Shown piece after piece: positions 55,554-64,000 of a stretch of DNA of 64,000 nt (its first letter is position 1; each line of letters opens with the position of its first letter). The stretch covers positions 1,116,001 to 1,180,000 of the forward strand of contig NZ_JAYKGJ010000001.1 of NCBI RefSeq assembly GCF_036860695.1, in the 5' to 3' direction. Origin of the DNA: Rosettibacter firmus (lineage in GTDB: Bacteria > Bacteroidota > Ignavibacteria > Ignavibacteriales > Melioribacteraceae). Made by a program: the position numbers and the translations under genes. The notes under the pieces were generated by a model. It was not told the origin of the DNA. It searched no databases and was given only the letters and a program-made list of their open reading frames with translations.

Positions 55554-57368
55554 ATGTATATACTTGGAATTTCTGCATATTATCACGATAGTGCAGCCTG
55601 TATTATAAAAGATGGAGAAATTATTGCAGCTGCACAGGAAGAAAGATTTACTCGTAAAAAACATGATCATCGTTTTCCAATTAATGCAATTAATTTTTGT
55701 ATTTCTTATGCAGGAATTAAAGTTAATGAATTATCTTACGTTGCATTTTATGATAAACCATTCCTGAAATTTGAAAGGCTTCTAGAAACATATTTAAAAT
55801 TTGCCCCTAAAGGTTTGAAATCTTTTCTGAAAGCAATGCCACTCTGGATAAAAGAAAAACTCTGGATAAAAGAATTAATAAAAAAAGAACTCGGTTATGA
55901 TGGAAAAATAATTTTTCCAGAGCATCACGAATCACATGCTGCCTCTGCATTTTTTCCATCTCCATTCAAAGAAGCAGCAATTCTAACTCTCGATGGCGTT
56001 GGCGAATGGACAACTACAAGTTATGGTATTGGGATTAACAATAAAATTAAAATATTAGCAGATATAAAATTTCCTCATTCACTTGGTTTACTTTATTCAG
56101 CATTTACATATTATACTGGATTCAAAGTTAATTCTGGCGAATATAAAGTAATGGGACTGGCACCATATGGAGAACCTAAATATGTAAAATTAATTTTTGA
56201 TCATCTTATTGATTTGAAAGAAGATGGTTCATTTAAATTAAACATGGATTATTTTGATTACTGTACTGGATTGACAATGACAAATGACAAATTTCATAAA
56301 CTCTTTGGTGGTAAACCACGCAAGCCAGAATCAAAACTAACACAAAGGGAAATGGATTTAGCTGCATCAATACAGGTGGTTACAGAAGAAATTATTTTAA
56401 GAATTGCCCGTCATATTAAAAAAGAAACCAGCATGAAATATTTATGTCTTGCTGGAGGTGTTGCACTTAATTGTGTGGCGAATGGGAAGATTCTAAAAGA
56501 AAAAATTTTTGATGATATCTGGATTCAACCTGCTGCAGGTGATGCTGGAGGCGCACTTGGCGCTGCATTGTTTACATGGTATCAATATCTTGATAATACA
56601 AGAGTTGTTGATAATAAAGATAAACAAAAAGGTTCATACTTAGGTCCACAATTTGAAAATGGATACATCGAAGAATTTCTAAATAAAAATAAAATTCCTT
56701 ACAAAAAATTAAATGATGATGAAATCCCCGAAATCGCTGCAAATTTATTAGCACAAGGAAATGTAATCGGCTGGTTTCAGGGGAGAATGGAATTTGGTCC
56801 AAGAGCTTTAGGGGCTCGTTCAATTTTAGGAGATGCAAGACTTCCAGATATGCAAAAAAAGATGAATTTAAAAATAAAATTTAGAGAAAGTTTTAGACCT
56901 TTCGCTCCTTCTGTAATAGAAGAAAAAGTAAGTGAATATTTTGAATTAGATAGACCAAGTCCCTACATGCTTCTTGTTGCAAATGTTAAAGAAGAAAGAA
57001 GAAAAATAATGACAGAAGAACAGAAAAAACTTTTTGGTATCGATAAATTAAATGTTGTTCGATCAGATATTCCTGCTGTAACTCACATCGATTATTCAGC
57101 AAGAATTCAAACAGTTAATAAAGATGACCATCCACTTTATTATAATCTTTTGAAAGAATTTGAAAAACTTACTGGCTACAGTGTAATTGTGAATACATCA
57201 TTTAATGTAAGAGGCGAACCAATAGTTTGCAAACCAGAAGAAGCTTATATTTGTTTTATGAGAACCGATATGGATTATTTAATTATGAGTAATTATCTAC
57301 TCAATAAAAAAGAACAAAAACCTCTCAGTGATGATATCGATTGGAAAAAACAATTTGAACTGGATTAA
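55554..57368 (+). CDS. Carbamoyltransferase (NodU/CmcH family)
   Basis: A 604-residue O-carbamoyltransferase that transfers carbamoyl phosphate-derived groups to a hydroxyl of a sugar or natural product. The N-terminal Kae1-like domain starts ILGISAYYHDSAACIIKDG with EERFTRKKHDHRFP, HHESHAASAFFPSPF and LTLDGVGEW. The C-terminal domain has GWFQGRMEFGPRALGARSIL, FRESFRPFAPSV and the conserved VIVNTSFNVRGEPIVCKPEE. It forms a tight unit with an SxtJ-like and a DUF5989 gene, as in many bacteria, implying a cell-surface glycan or lipid decoration (inference). Confidence 0.9.
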   Translation: MYILGISAYYHDSAACIIKDGEIIAAAQEERFTRKKHDHRFPINAINFCISYAGIKVNELSYVAFYDKPFLKFERLLETYLKFAPKGLKSFLKAMPLWIKEKLWIKELIKKELGYDGKIIFPEHHESHAASAFFPSPFKEAAILTLDGVGEWTTTSYGIGINNKIKILADIKFPHSLGLLYSAFTYYTGFKVNSGEYKVMGLAPYGEPKYVKLIFDHLIDLKEDGSFKLNMDYFDYCTGLTMTNDKFHKLFGGKPRKPESKLTQREMDLAASIQVVTEEIILRIARHIKKETSMKYLCLAGGVALNCVANGKILKEKIFDDIWIQPAAGDAGGALGAALFTWYQYLDNTRVVDNKDKQKGSYLGPQFENGYIEEFLNKNKIPYKKLNDDEIPEIAANLLAQGNVIGWFQGRMEFGPRALGARSILGDARLPDMQKKMNLKIKFRESFRPFAPSVIEEKVSEYFELDRPSPYMLLVANVKEERRKIMTEEQKKLFGIDKLNVVRSDIPAVTHIDYSARIQTVNKDDHPLYYNLLKEFEKLTGYSVIVNTSFNVRGEPIVCKPEEAYICFMRTDMDYLIMSNYLLNKKEQKPLSDDIDWKKQFELD

Positions 57369-57370
57369 TT

Positions 57371-57787
57371 ATGTTAATTGAAGAAATAAAAAAAATTGAT
57401 TATAGCAAAAAAGCATTAAAGAAATTTGGTTTTACCTTCAGTATAATTTTTTTATTGCTTGGAATAATACTTTATTTAAATAAAACAGAATCTTATTACT
57501 ACTTCTTAATAATCTGCATTCTATTTTTTATAAGCACTATCTATTCACAAAAAATTTTAAAGCCCATCTATAAAATATGGATGATTATTGCTTTAATTTT
57601 AGGTTTGATTACTACAAATATTATCTTAACATTATTCTTTTATTTAATAATAACACCAATTGGCTTCGTAATTAAAATTAGTGGTAAAGATTTACTCAAC
57701 TTAAAATTTGATAAAGAAAAAGAAAGTTACTGGAATCGAAGAGAAGCAGGAGAATACATAAAAGAGAATTCAGAAAAACAATATTAA
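57371..57787 (+). CDS. SxtJ-family membrane protein
   Basis: A 138-residue membrane protein with four hydrophobic segments (FGFTFSIIFLLLGIILYL, YYYFLIICILFFISTIY, IWMIIALILGLITTNII and LFFYLIITPIGFVIKI) and the C-terminal YWNRREA motif of SxtJ-type proteins. It starts 2 nt after the carbamoyltransferase stop. It is named after saxitoxin clusters, but the family is far wider and its role is unknown. Confidence 0.8.
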   Translation: MLIEEIKKIDYSKKALKKFGFTFSIIFLLLGIILYLNKTESYYYFLIICILFFISTIYSQKILKPIYKIWMIIALILGLITTNIILTLFFYLIITPIGFVIKISGKDLLNLKFDKEKESYWNRREAGEYIKENSEKQY

Positions 57788-57798
57788 TGAGGCTATAT

Positions 57799-57957
57799 AT
57801 GAGTAAATTATCAATATTAAAAGAACTATGGATGTTTTTGAAAGAAAGAAAAAAATGGTGGCTTTTGCCAATAGTAATTTTTCTTGTGATACTTGGTGGA
57901 CTGATAATACTTACACAGGGTTCTGCATTAGCACCATTTATATATGCTATCTTTTAG
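57799..57957 (+). CDS. DUF5989-family 52-residue membrane protein
   Basis: A small gene easily missed: ATG 57799, with TGAGG 6 nt upstream, encodes 52 residues beginning MSKLSILKELWMFLKERKKW. A single membrane helix follows (LPIVIFLVILGGLIILTQ) and the protein ends with the SALAPFIYAIF motif typical of DUF5989. The upstream ATG 57787 overlaps the SxtJ stop (TAATG) and would add MRLY. Third member of the carbamoyltransferase unit. Confidence 0.82.
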   Translation: MSKLSILKELWMFLKERKKWWLLPIVIFLVILGGLIILTQGSALAPFIYAIF

Positions 57958-57962
57958 ATTAA

Positions 57963-57985
57963 ATCCCCTCTAAAAAAGAGGGGAT
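57963..57985. terminator. Hairpin between convergent units (CCCCTCT-type)
   Basis: ATCCCCTC-N7-GAGGGGAT, 8-bp arms, lies between the DUF5989 and transporter genes, which converge. A weak AAATTTTAAAA tract follows. Its core resembles the repeats inserted in mod. Confidence 0.55.
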
Positions 57986-58006
57986 AAATTTTAAAACACA
58001 TTAAAA

Positions 58007-59509
58007 TTATTTATCTGCATCAACATCATTAACAAACATCACAAGTATTGCAGCTATAATCATCGAAAATCCTCCGAGAACCAGAGCATAAATAGCTTCG
58101 CCTTTAAATAAAGTTCTCACAAAAAAACCAAGTATAGCTGCTGCTGTAATTTGAGGAATTACAATAAAGAAATTAAAAATTCCCATATACACGCCCATTT
58201 TTTTAGGAGGAAGTGAACCAGTCAAAATTGCATATGGCATGGCTAATATTGATGCCCATGCAAGACCAATCCCGAGTTCAGACAACAATAGAATTTTAGG
58301 ATCTTTAATTATAAAAAAAGATAATAATCCAAGTCCCCCACAAATTAAACTTACTGAGTGAACAATTTTTCTGCTTGTCTTTTTTGCCAGTGCTATTAAT
58401 ACAAAAGCCATTACAGCAGCAAAGCCATTATAAACAGACATAAGAACACCTACCCAATTAGCTCCTTCGTTATAAATTGTTGAACTTGTATCAGTTGCTC
58501 CATAAATATGATGAGTAACAGCAGGAGTTGTATAAATCCACATTGCAAACAATGCAAACCAAGAATAAAATTGTACAAAAGCTAATTGTATCATCGTTCT
58601 TGGCATTTTATATAAATCATTAATAATTACAACAAGTCCATTCGATTTTTTCAATTTTACAAAAAGACTCACAAGCAATTGCAATAAACCAAAAGCAAAA
58701 ATTCCTAAAAAGAAAACTGCCAGACCATAATCCATATATATCCAGAATTTGAAAATCAGAAAAAGTAATAATCCAACAGAACTCCATAGAATTCCATTCT
58801 TAAAAAATTTACTATACTCAATAATTTTATCTGCGGGTTCATTTTCATTAATATTACTAACAGAAGATGAAAATTTTTCCAGTTCTTCTGGGGGATATTC
58901 CCTGGATTTAAGAACAGTCCACAATACAGCAAGAAAAAAAACAATTCCACCTATATAAAAAGAGAATTTAACACTATCAGGAATTTGTCCAGCAGGAGCA
59001 GTATTCATAATACCAAAATAATTTGTCATTAGATAAGGGAGTGCCGATGCAATAACTGCACCTGTTCCAATAAAAAAACTTTGCATTGAAAAACCAAGTG
59101 TTCTTTGCGAAGAAGGAAGCATATCACCAACAAAAGCTCTAAATGGTTCCATCGAAATATTTATTGATGCATCCATTATCCATAACATTCCAGCTGCTAC
59201 CCATAAAGCTGGAGAGTTAGGCATAATCATTAAAGCAATCGAAGCAAGTATTGCTCCTGTTAAAAAATATGGTTTTCTTCTTCCGAGTCGATTCCATGTA
59301 TTATCACTCATATGACCAATTATAGGTTGAACAATTAAACCCGTAACAGGAGCAGCAATCCATAAGATTGGTATGTCATCTATTTTAGCTCCAAGTGTTT
59401 CAAATATTCTACTTACATTAGCATTTTGAAGTGCAAATCCGAATTGAATTCCCAGAAATCCAAAACTCATATTCCAGATCTGCCAGAAAGATAAACGTGG
59501 TTTCTCCAT
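58007..59509 (-). CDS. MFS sugar transporter, SLC45/GPH type (maltose/maltodextrin-like)
   Basis: A 500-residue transporter with twelve expected helices. The N-terminal FWQIWNMSFGFLGIQFGFAL with ANVSRIFETLG and the loop motif GHMSDNTWNRLGRRKPYF are characteristic of the maltose/sucrose-proton symporter branch. A long cytoplasmic loop between helices 6 and 7 is acidic. It follows the GH13 amylase gene by 5 nt, which supports maltose or short maltodextrins as substrate. Confidence 0.82.
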   Translation of the reverse strand: MEKPRLSFWQIWNMSFGFLGIQFGFALQNANVSRIFETLGAKIDDIPILWIAAPVTGLIVQPIIGHMSDNTWNRLGRRKPYFLTGAILASIALMIMPNSPALWVAAGMLWIMDASINISMEPFRAFVGDMLPSSQRTLGFSMQSFFIGTGAVIASALPYLMTNYFGIMNTAPAGQIPDSVKFSFYIGGIVFFLAVLWTVLKSREYPPEELEKFSSSVSNINENEPADKIIEYSKFFKNGILWSSVGLLLFLIFKFWIYMDYGLAVFFLGIFAFGLLQLLVSLFVKLKKSNGLVVIINDLYKMPRTMIQLAFVQFYSWFALFAMWIYTTPAVTHHIYGATDTSSTIYNEGANWVGVLMSVYNGFAAVMAFVLIALAKKTSRKIVHSVSLICGGLGLLSFFIIKDPKILLLSELGIGLAWASILAMPYAILTGSLPPKKMGVYMGIFNFFIVIPQITAAAILGFFVRTLFKGEAIYALVLGGFSMIIAAILVMFVNDVDADK

Positions 59510-59514
59510 TTTCT

Positions 59515-60900
59515 CTACCTGCTTTTTTTAACTAAAATTATATAATCCCATGGTTTCAAATTAAATGTGTAATCTTCAGTTAGATTAATTGACTCTCCCG
59601 TAAAATAATTTTTATATGTTCCCTTAATATCTTCACAATCAATATTCACAGATTTATTTTCTGGTGAAAAATTAAAAATAGAAATTACTTTGTTATTCTC
59701 AGTATATCTTAAAAACGAAATTATACTTTCATCATTATTATTTTTTAACAATTTAATATCTCCACCATATTTCCCATTCCACAAAGCTTTATTTTCTTTT
59801 TTTAATTTTATTAAAGAAGAGAAGAATTCTTCGTACTTCAAATCATTCCAGAAGATTGTATCTTTATCGAAAAAGCGAAGTCGTTTATTCAAGCCAGTTT
59901 CCTGTCCACTATAAATTAATGGAATTCCTTTTGTAGTAAATATAAAAACATTAAAAGCATCAACAGCATTACCAAGTCTTTCGAACTCTGTTCCACTCCA
60001 GGAATTTTCATCATGATTTGTTGTAAAATTTAATCTATATCCATCAACTGGATAATTTTTAATTTCATTAAGAATATGATTAGCTAAATCTTTAGCATTC
60101 ATTTTACCTTTAGGAATATTATTCATTACGTCTTTAAGTTGCCAGTTGTAAGTTGCATCAAATGCTTCGTGCAAATAAGGTTCACTTGCTTCTGCAAGCA
60201 TAAACAATGGTTTAATTTTTTCAAGTTCTTTTCGTGCTTCAATCCAGAAATCTAATGGAACTCCCACAGCAAAGTCGCATCTAAAACCATCAACATCAAA
60301 TTCTTTAACCCAGTATTTCATCGCATCAATCATTGCTTTACGCAGTTCCTGATTGTCATAATTAAGATCAATTACATCACTCCAATCAGCTACTGGTGGA
60401 TAAAATTCACCTTTTTCATTTTTACTAAAAAATTCTGGATTTGTTTTTGTCCACACATTATCCCACGAAGTATGATTACCTACCCAATCCAGCATAACAT
60501 ACATTCCCAATTCATGAATTTTTTTAATTAGATCTTTAAAATCTTTTTCAGTCCCAAATTCAGGATTTATTGCTTTGTAATCTTTAATCGAATAATAACT
60601 TCCCAGTGTACCTTTTCTATTTTGTTCACCAATTGGATGAATTGGCATAAACCACAGAACATCAATTCCCATTTGCTTTAATCTTGGCAGGTGTTTTTCA
60701 AATGCTTTGAATGTTCCTTCGGGAGTATATTGCCTTACGTTTACTTCATAAATCACTACATTTTTTGTCCACTCAGGTGCAGAGAATAATTTCTTGTCTT
60801 TTGATATTTTATCCTGAGAAAAAACATTAACAAAAAGTAATTGAATCAGTAAGATGAGAATAAGAGTTTTTTGAAATAGATTTTTGTAATTAGTTAACAT
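59515..60900 (-). CDS. Secreted GH13 alpha-amylase-family enzyme
   Basis: A 461-residue glycoside hydrolase with an N-terminal signal (LILILLIQLLFVNVFSQ). The catalytic set is D209 in DGFRCDFAVGV, E237 in LMLAEASEPYL and D297 in TTNHDENS. Region I is MLDWVGNHTSWDN. It is shorter than the GH13 enzyme at 3631 and has a different domain structure, with no large loop insert. AAAAGGAGATTTT before ATG 60900 fixes the start. It is divergent from malQ and co-transcribed with the sugar transporter, forming a maltodextrin-use module. Confidence 0.88.
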   Translation of the reverse strand: MLTNYKNLFQKTLILILLIQLLFVNVFSQDKISKDKKLFSAPEWTKNVVIYEVNVRQYTPEGTFKAFEKHLPRLKQMGIDVLWFMPIHPIGEQNRKGTLGSYYSIKDYKAINPEFGTEKDFKDLIKKIHELGMYVMLDWVGNHTSWDNVWTKTNPEFFSKNEKGEFYPPVADWSDVIDLNYDNQELRKAMIDAMKYWVKEFDVDGFRCDFAVGVPLDFWIEARKELEKIKPLFMLAEASEPYLHEAFDATYNWQLKDVMNNIPKGKMNAKDLANHILNEIKNYPVDGYRLNFTTNHDENSWSGTEFERLGNAVDAFNVFIFTTKGIPLIYSGQETGLNKRLRFFDKDTIFWNDLKYEEFFSSLIKLKKENKALWNGKYGGDIKLLKNNNDESIISFLRYTENNKVISIFNFSPENKSVNIDCEDIKGTYKNYFTGESINLTEDYTFNLKPWDYIILVKKSR

Positions 60901-61015
60901 AAAATCTCCTTTTTATCAAACGAAAAACTACAGCAAATTTTTTTTGTGAACAAATTAATTAATGCTAATTCAATTAATATTATATTTGCAAATAAAAATT
61001 AATTAAGAGGAAATT
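60901..61015. promoter_or_regulatory. Divergent promoter region of the GH13-transporter unit and malQ
   Basis: This 115-bp interval holds a strong Shine-Dalgarno for each side (AAAAGGAG on the minus strand, AGAGGAAATT on the plus strand). No operator palindrome was recognised. Confidence 0.45.
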
Positions 61016-62539
61016 ATGAACTATAGTCGTTCTGCTGGAATTCTTTTACATCCAACTTCGCTTCCATCAAAATATGGAATTGGTGATTTTGGTTACGATG
61101 CTTTTAAGTTTATAGATTTTCTGGTAGAAATTAAACAATCATTATGGCAAATACTTCCACTTGGTCCAACAGGTTATGGTAATTCACCTTATCAATGTTT
61201 TTCTGCTTTCGCTGGAAATCCATTATTAATAAGTCCCGATAAACTTAAAGAAGAAAATTTACTTCATGATGATGATCTAAATAATTTACCAGAAACAAAT
61301 CCTTCGTATGTTGATTATGGACAAATAATAAATTATAAAAACACACTTCTAAGAAAAGCTTATGAAAATTTCAAAGATAGAACAAGCTCACATGATTTTC
61401 AGAAATTCAGAGAAGATAATAATTACTGGTTAGAAGATTTTGCATTTTTTATGGCATTAAAAAATTATCATAATGGAATTGTATGGTCAAAGTGGGATAA
61501 AGAAATTGCATTCAGAAAAAAAGATGCAATAAAAAAATGGAAAGAAAAATTATACGATGAAATTTTATTCCATGAATTTGTTCAATATATATTCTTCAAA
61601 CAATGGAAAGAAATTAAAGATTATGCAAATAGTAAAGGGATTAAAATAATTGGTGATGTACCAATTTATATTGCTTATGATAGTGCTGACTTATGGGCAA
61701 ATAGACATTTATTTACAGTTGATGAGGAAGGAAATTTAGAATTTGTTGCTGGTGTTCCACCGGATTATTTCAGTAAAACTGGACAGCTCTGGGGAAATCC
61801 ACTTTACAAATGGGATATAATGGAAAAAAACAAATTTGATTGGTGGATTAAAAGATTTTCTAAAATGCTGGAACTTGTTGATATAATTAGAATCGATCAC
61901 TTCAGAGGATTCGAAGCTTATTATAAAATACCTGGAACAGCACCAACAGCCGAAACAGGTGAATGGGTTAAAGCTCCAGGTGAAAAGTTATTTAATACTA
62001 TAATTAAAAAATTAGGAGATATTCCTATACTTGCCGAAGATCTTGGAGTTATAACCAAAGAAGTAAATGAACTTAGAATGAAATTTAATTTTCCAGGAAT
62101 GAAAATTTTACAATTTGCTTTTGGAAAAACTGGAGAAAAAAGATTTTTACCACACAATCACGAAAAACATTGCGTCGTTTACACTGGATCTCACGATAAT
62201 GATACAACTTCAGGTTTCTTCAAAAAAGAAAAAGAAATGAACTCGGATGTATTTAAGCATGCACAATTCTATATGAATTACTATGGTGATGATATGTGTT
62301 ATCAATTAATTAGACTTGCATATTCATCGGTTGCAGATATTGTCATTATCCCGATGCAGGATATATTAAATCTTGATTCCTATGCAAGAATGAATTTTCC
62401 AGGGAAACCAGATGGTAACTGGACATGGAGATTTACGTGGGATCAAATTAATGATGATATTAAAAACAAAATTTCCAAACTGATTATGCTTTATGAAAGA
62501 TTTCCTTCAGAAAATGAATACTCACATGTAGTATATTAA
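61016..62539 (+). CDS. malQ: 4-alpha-glucanotransferase (GH77, amylomaltase)
   Basis: A 507-residue cytoplasmic enzyme that disproportionates maltodextrins. Signatures: N-terminal RSAGILLHPTSLPSKYGIGD, LPLGPTGYGNSPYQC, nucleophile D294 in IIRIDHFRGFEAY, acid/base E341 in ILAEDLGVI and D394 in TGSHDNDTTSGF. GVPPDYFS is the GH77-specific loop. Length and motifs match the short, Thermus-like form. It lies divergent to the amylase/transporter genes, completing hydrolysis, uptake and intracellular conversion. Confidence 0.95.
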   Translation: MNYSRSAGILLHPTSLPSKYGIGDFGYDAFKFIDFLVEIKQSLWQILPLGPTGYGNSPYQCFSAFAGNPLLISPDKLKEENLLHDDDLNNLPETNPSYVDYGQIINYKNTLLRKAYENFKDRTSSHDFQKFREDNNYWLEDFAFFMALKNYHNGIVWSKWDKEIAFRKKDAIKKWKEKLYDEILFHEFVQYIFFKQWKEIKDYANSKGIKIIGDVPIYIAYDSADLWANRHLFTVDEEGNLEFVAGVPPDYFSKTGQLWGNPLYKWDIMEKNKFDWWIKRFSKMLELVDIIRIDHFRGFEAYYKIPGTAPTAETGEWVKAPGEKLFNTIIKKLGDIPILAEDLGVITKEVNELRMKFNFPGMKILQFAFGKTGEKRFLPHNHEKHCVVYTGSHDNDTTSGFFKKEKEMNSDVFKHAQFYMNYYGDDMCYQLIRLAYSSVADIVIIPMQDILNLDSYARMNFPGKPDGNWTWRFTWDQINDDIKNKISKLIMLYERFPSENEYSHVVY

Positions 62540-62542
62540 AAA

Positions 62543-64000
62543 TTATTTATTGATAATATTTACAAGATCGTTATACAAAGCTCTTGCACCTGGATACTGT
62601 GAATTCAACTTGATTAATTTTTCTACAGTATTATATGCTTTAATATATTCTTTGTTCAATGCATATGCACCTGCTAAGTTGTACATAACCTGTGTATCTG
62701 TACTATCATAAGAAATGGATTCTTCCAGAAATTTTATTGCAGGAATAATATTACCTGAACTTAATTCTATTTGTCCAAGCCACTTTGATGAAAAAGCATT
62801 GGGCTTAATTTTATATTCTGCTTCTAAAATTTTAGTTGCATTTTTATAATCTTGTTTTTTAAGATAGTTTATTGCCAGCGCTTCTAATTGATATAAATTT
62901 TCTTTTATAAATGGATATTGATAGATAATTGCTGTTACATGATTAAGAAAACCATCAAGATTACCATTTTTCATACATATGTTTGCTACCTTTTCATGTG
63001 CTTGCATCCATATTATTTTGTTTTTGATATAGCTGAGTGCTACTGAATCTATAAAATTTTTTGGCTTACATATTTCATCAAAACTTTTTTTCTGATTTGG
63101 ATCTATAAATGGCCAGTCATTCTTTAAAACTTTTATTCTGTAATCGGCTATAGTAGAATCTAATTTAGAAAAAATGAAATTCGAAATTGTAATACTATCC
63201 TGAATTTCATGTTTATATTTTGGTTTTGAGTCTTTTGGTAAAAAGTTTAATTCCGACATCTTTTCATAAAATAATCTTCCAATTAATTGATATCCCTTAA
63301 GAGTTGGATGAAGATGGTCTGTCATTAAATTATTTCCAACAATATTGCCTGGACTAATCGATGCAAAAAAAGAATCTACATCAACAAGAGGGATATTATA
63401 ATTTTTTGAGATTTTCCTGATTATTGAATTTATTTTTTCAGGAGCACGAAATCTTAATCCATCTAAATCTTTTGCATATCTAAATAGTGAATCTGCTTTT
63501 TTAAAATTTCCTTTTGAATATAAACTTAATGCTTCTTCATAAACAGATTGTGCTGATGGATAATTATTATTACTAACCGAAACAAATGGTGGTTGATCTT
63601 TTAAGTTACTCACAACAGTAGAGATTATTACTGGTACTCCCGAAGATTTAAGCATTTTAATTGCATCATAAATATTCTTTTCAAATTGTATTAAGCCAGC
63701 TTTATAAATTTCTGAATTATATGCTATATGTCTTTCTTTTGCCATCTTAGACATCAAAGTTCCAGATGAGTAAGGATTTTCGGACTTTGTTATTAGTGAT
63801 GTTAACCACTTCAGAATATTTTTTATTAATTGAGTTGTTTTAAATCTATTTAGAAATAACATTGCATTAATCATTTCTCTCGTACCTGTTGCTGATTCAA
63901 AAGAACCAGCACCTAATGCACCATAATATTCATTATGCCCAGCATAAATTAAAACCAAATCAGGTTTTTGTTTAATTATTTCTGGTATAAAATCTCGAAT
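62543..64000 (-). CDS. SGNH-hydrolase-like protein with C-terminal TPR repeats (5' end beyond window)
   Basis: The frame runs to the window edge without a start, so the N-terminus is missing. IYAGHNEYYGAL is the GxND-type block III of SGNH hydrolases, and LMTDHLHPTLKGYQLIG is block V with the catalytic Asp and His. The GDS block would lie outside. A long insert follows block III. The C-terminal half holds tetratricopeptide repeats (KKQDYKNATKILEAEYKIKP; SGNIIPAIKFLEESISYDST; YNLAGAYALNKEYIKAYNTV). A cell-envelope esterase or glycan de-acylase is likely. It converges with malQ with only 3 bases between the stops. Confidence 0.75.
   Translation of the reverse strand: MRDFIPEIIKQKPDLVLIYAGHNEYYGALGAGSFESATGTREMINAMLFLNRFKTTQLIKNILKWLTSLITKSENPYSSGTLMSKMAKERHIAYNSEIYKAGLIQFEKNIYDAIKMLKSSGVPVIISTVVSNLKDQPPFVSVSNNNYPSAQSVYEEALSLYSKGNFKKADSLFRYAKDLDGLRFRAPEKINSIIRKISKNYNIPLVDVDSFFASISPGNIVGNNLMTDHLHPTLKGYQLIGRLFYEKMSELNFLPKDSKPKYKHEIQDSITISNFIFSKLDSTIADYRIKVLKNDWPFIDPNQKKSFDEICKPKNFIDSVALSYIKNKIIWMQAHEKVANICMKNGNLDGFLNHVTAIIYQYPFIKENLYQLEALAINYLKKQDYKNATKILEAEYKIKPNAFSSKWLGQIELSSGNIIPAIKFLEESISYDSTDTQVMYNLAGAYALNKEYIKAYNTVEKLIKLNSQYPGARALYNDLVNIINK

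Overview
The window looks like chromosome from a member of the Ignavibacteria (Ignavibacteriota/Chlorobi lineage). The DNA is AT-rich, secreted enzymes end in the Por/type IX secretion (T9SS) tail with the YPNPFN motif, there is a TonB-dependent receptor with a carboxypeptidase-regulatory-like domain, and HU, MlaEFD, RNase HIII and PFK genes of the expected type are present. The assignment is an inference from these protein features, not from a marker gene.

Layout. (1) About 1-11.7 kb, minus strand: a glycan-degradation locus with GH2, GH26 (T9SS-tailed), GH31, GH13, a parvulin-type chaperone and a TonB-dependent receptor cut by the window edge. (2) 11.9-18.7 kb: housekeeping genes (Mla lipid transporter, HU, an outer-membrane barrel, SpoU methyltransferase, tRNA-Thr). 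(3) 18.9-25.3 kb: a tight minus-strand operon of DUF4338 (DruA-like), NurA nuclease, YunG-like protein, membrane protein, HerA ATPase and a protein of unknown family. It looks like an uncharacterised DNA-processing or defence system. (4) 25.4-40.3 kb: a long array of unrelated single genes, nearly all on the minus strand and separated by imperfect palindromes. The genes include HNH and PD-(D/E)XK nucleases, DinB-like, CPBP, VOC and DUF1579 proteins and a T9SS glycosidase. Interspersed are one intact and two decayed plus-strand copies of a tyrosine recombinase. Each recombinase copy is preceded by the same roughly 45-bp element, and a fourth element lies next to the HerA/NurA operon. This has the architecture of an integron-like cassette array, although the recombinase lacks the IntI signature insert.

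(5) 40.4-43.7 kb: divergent katG and oxyR. (6) 43.8-52.3 kb: a type III restriction-modification locus in which mod and res are separated by two metallo-beta-lactamase-fold genes and a four-helix membrane protein. The mod gene carries an in-frame DUF559 endonuclease block flanked by palindromic repeats. A scar of res-prime and mod-prime fragments lies directly before res. (7) 52.6-55.2 kb: tRNA-Asp with a decayed neighbour copy, PFK, RNase HIII and tRNA-Ser. (8) 55.5-58 kb: a carbamoyltransferase/SxtJ/DUF5989 trio, including a 52-residue gene. (9) 58-62.5 kb: a maltodextrin module of sugar transporter, GH13 and divergent 4-alpha-glucanotransferase. (10) The window ends inside an SGNH-hydrolase/TPR protein.

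How the parts fit: regions 1 and 9 indicate growth on plant or microbial polysaccharide, with extracellular T9SS enzymes, TonB uptake and intracellular glucan conversion. Regions 3, 4 and 6 are accessory DNA-handling and defence material. All function calls come from reading motifs by eye; no database search was run.
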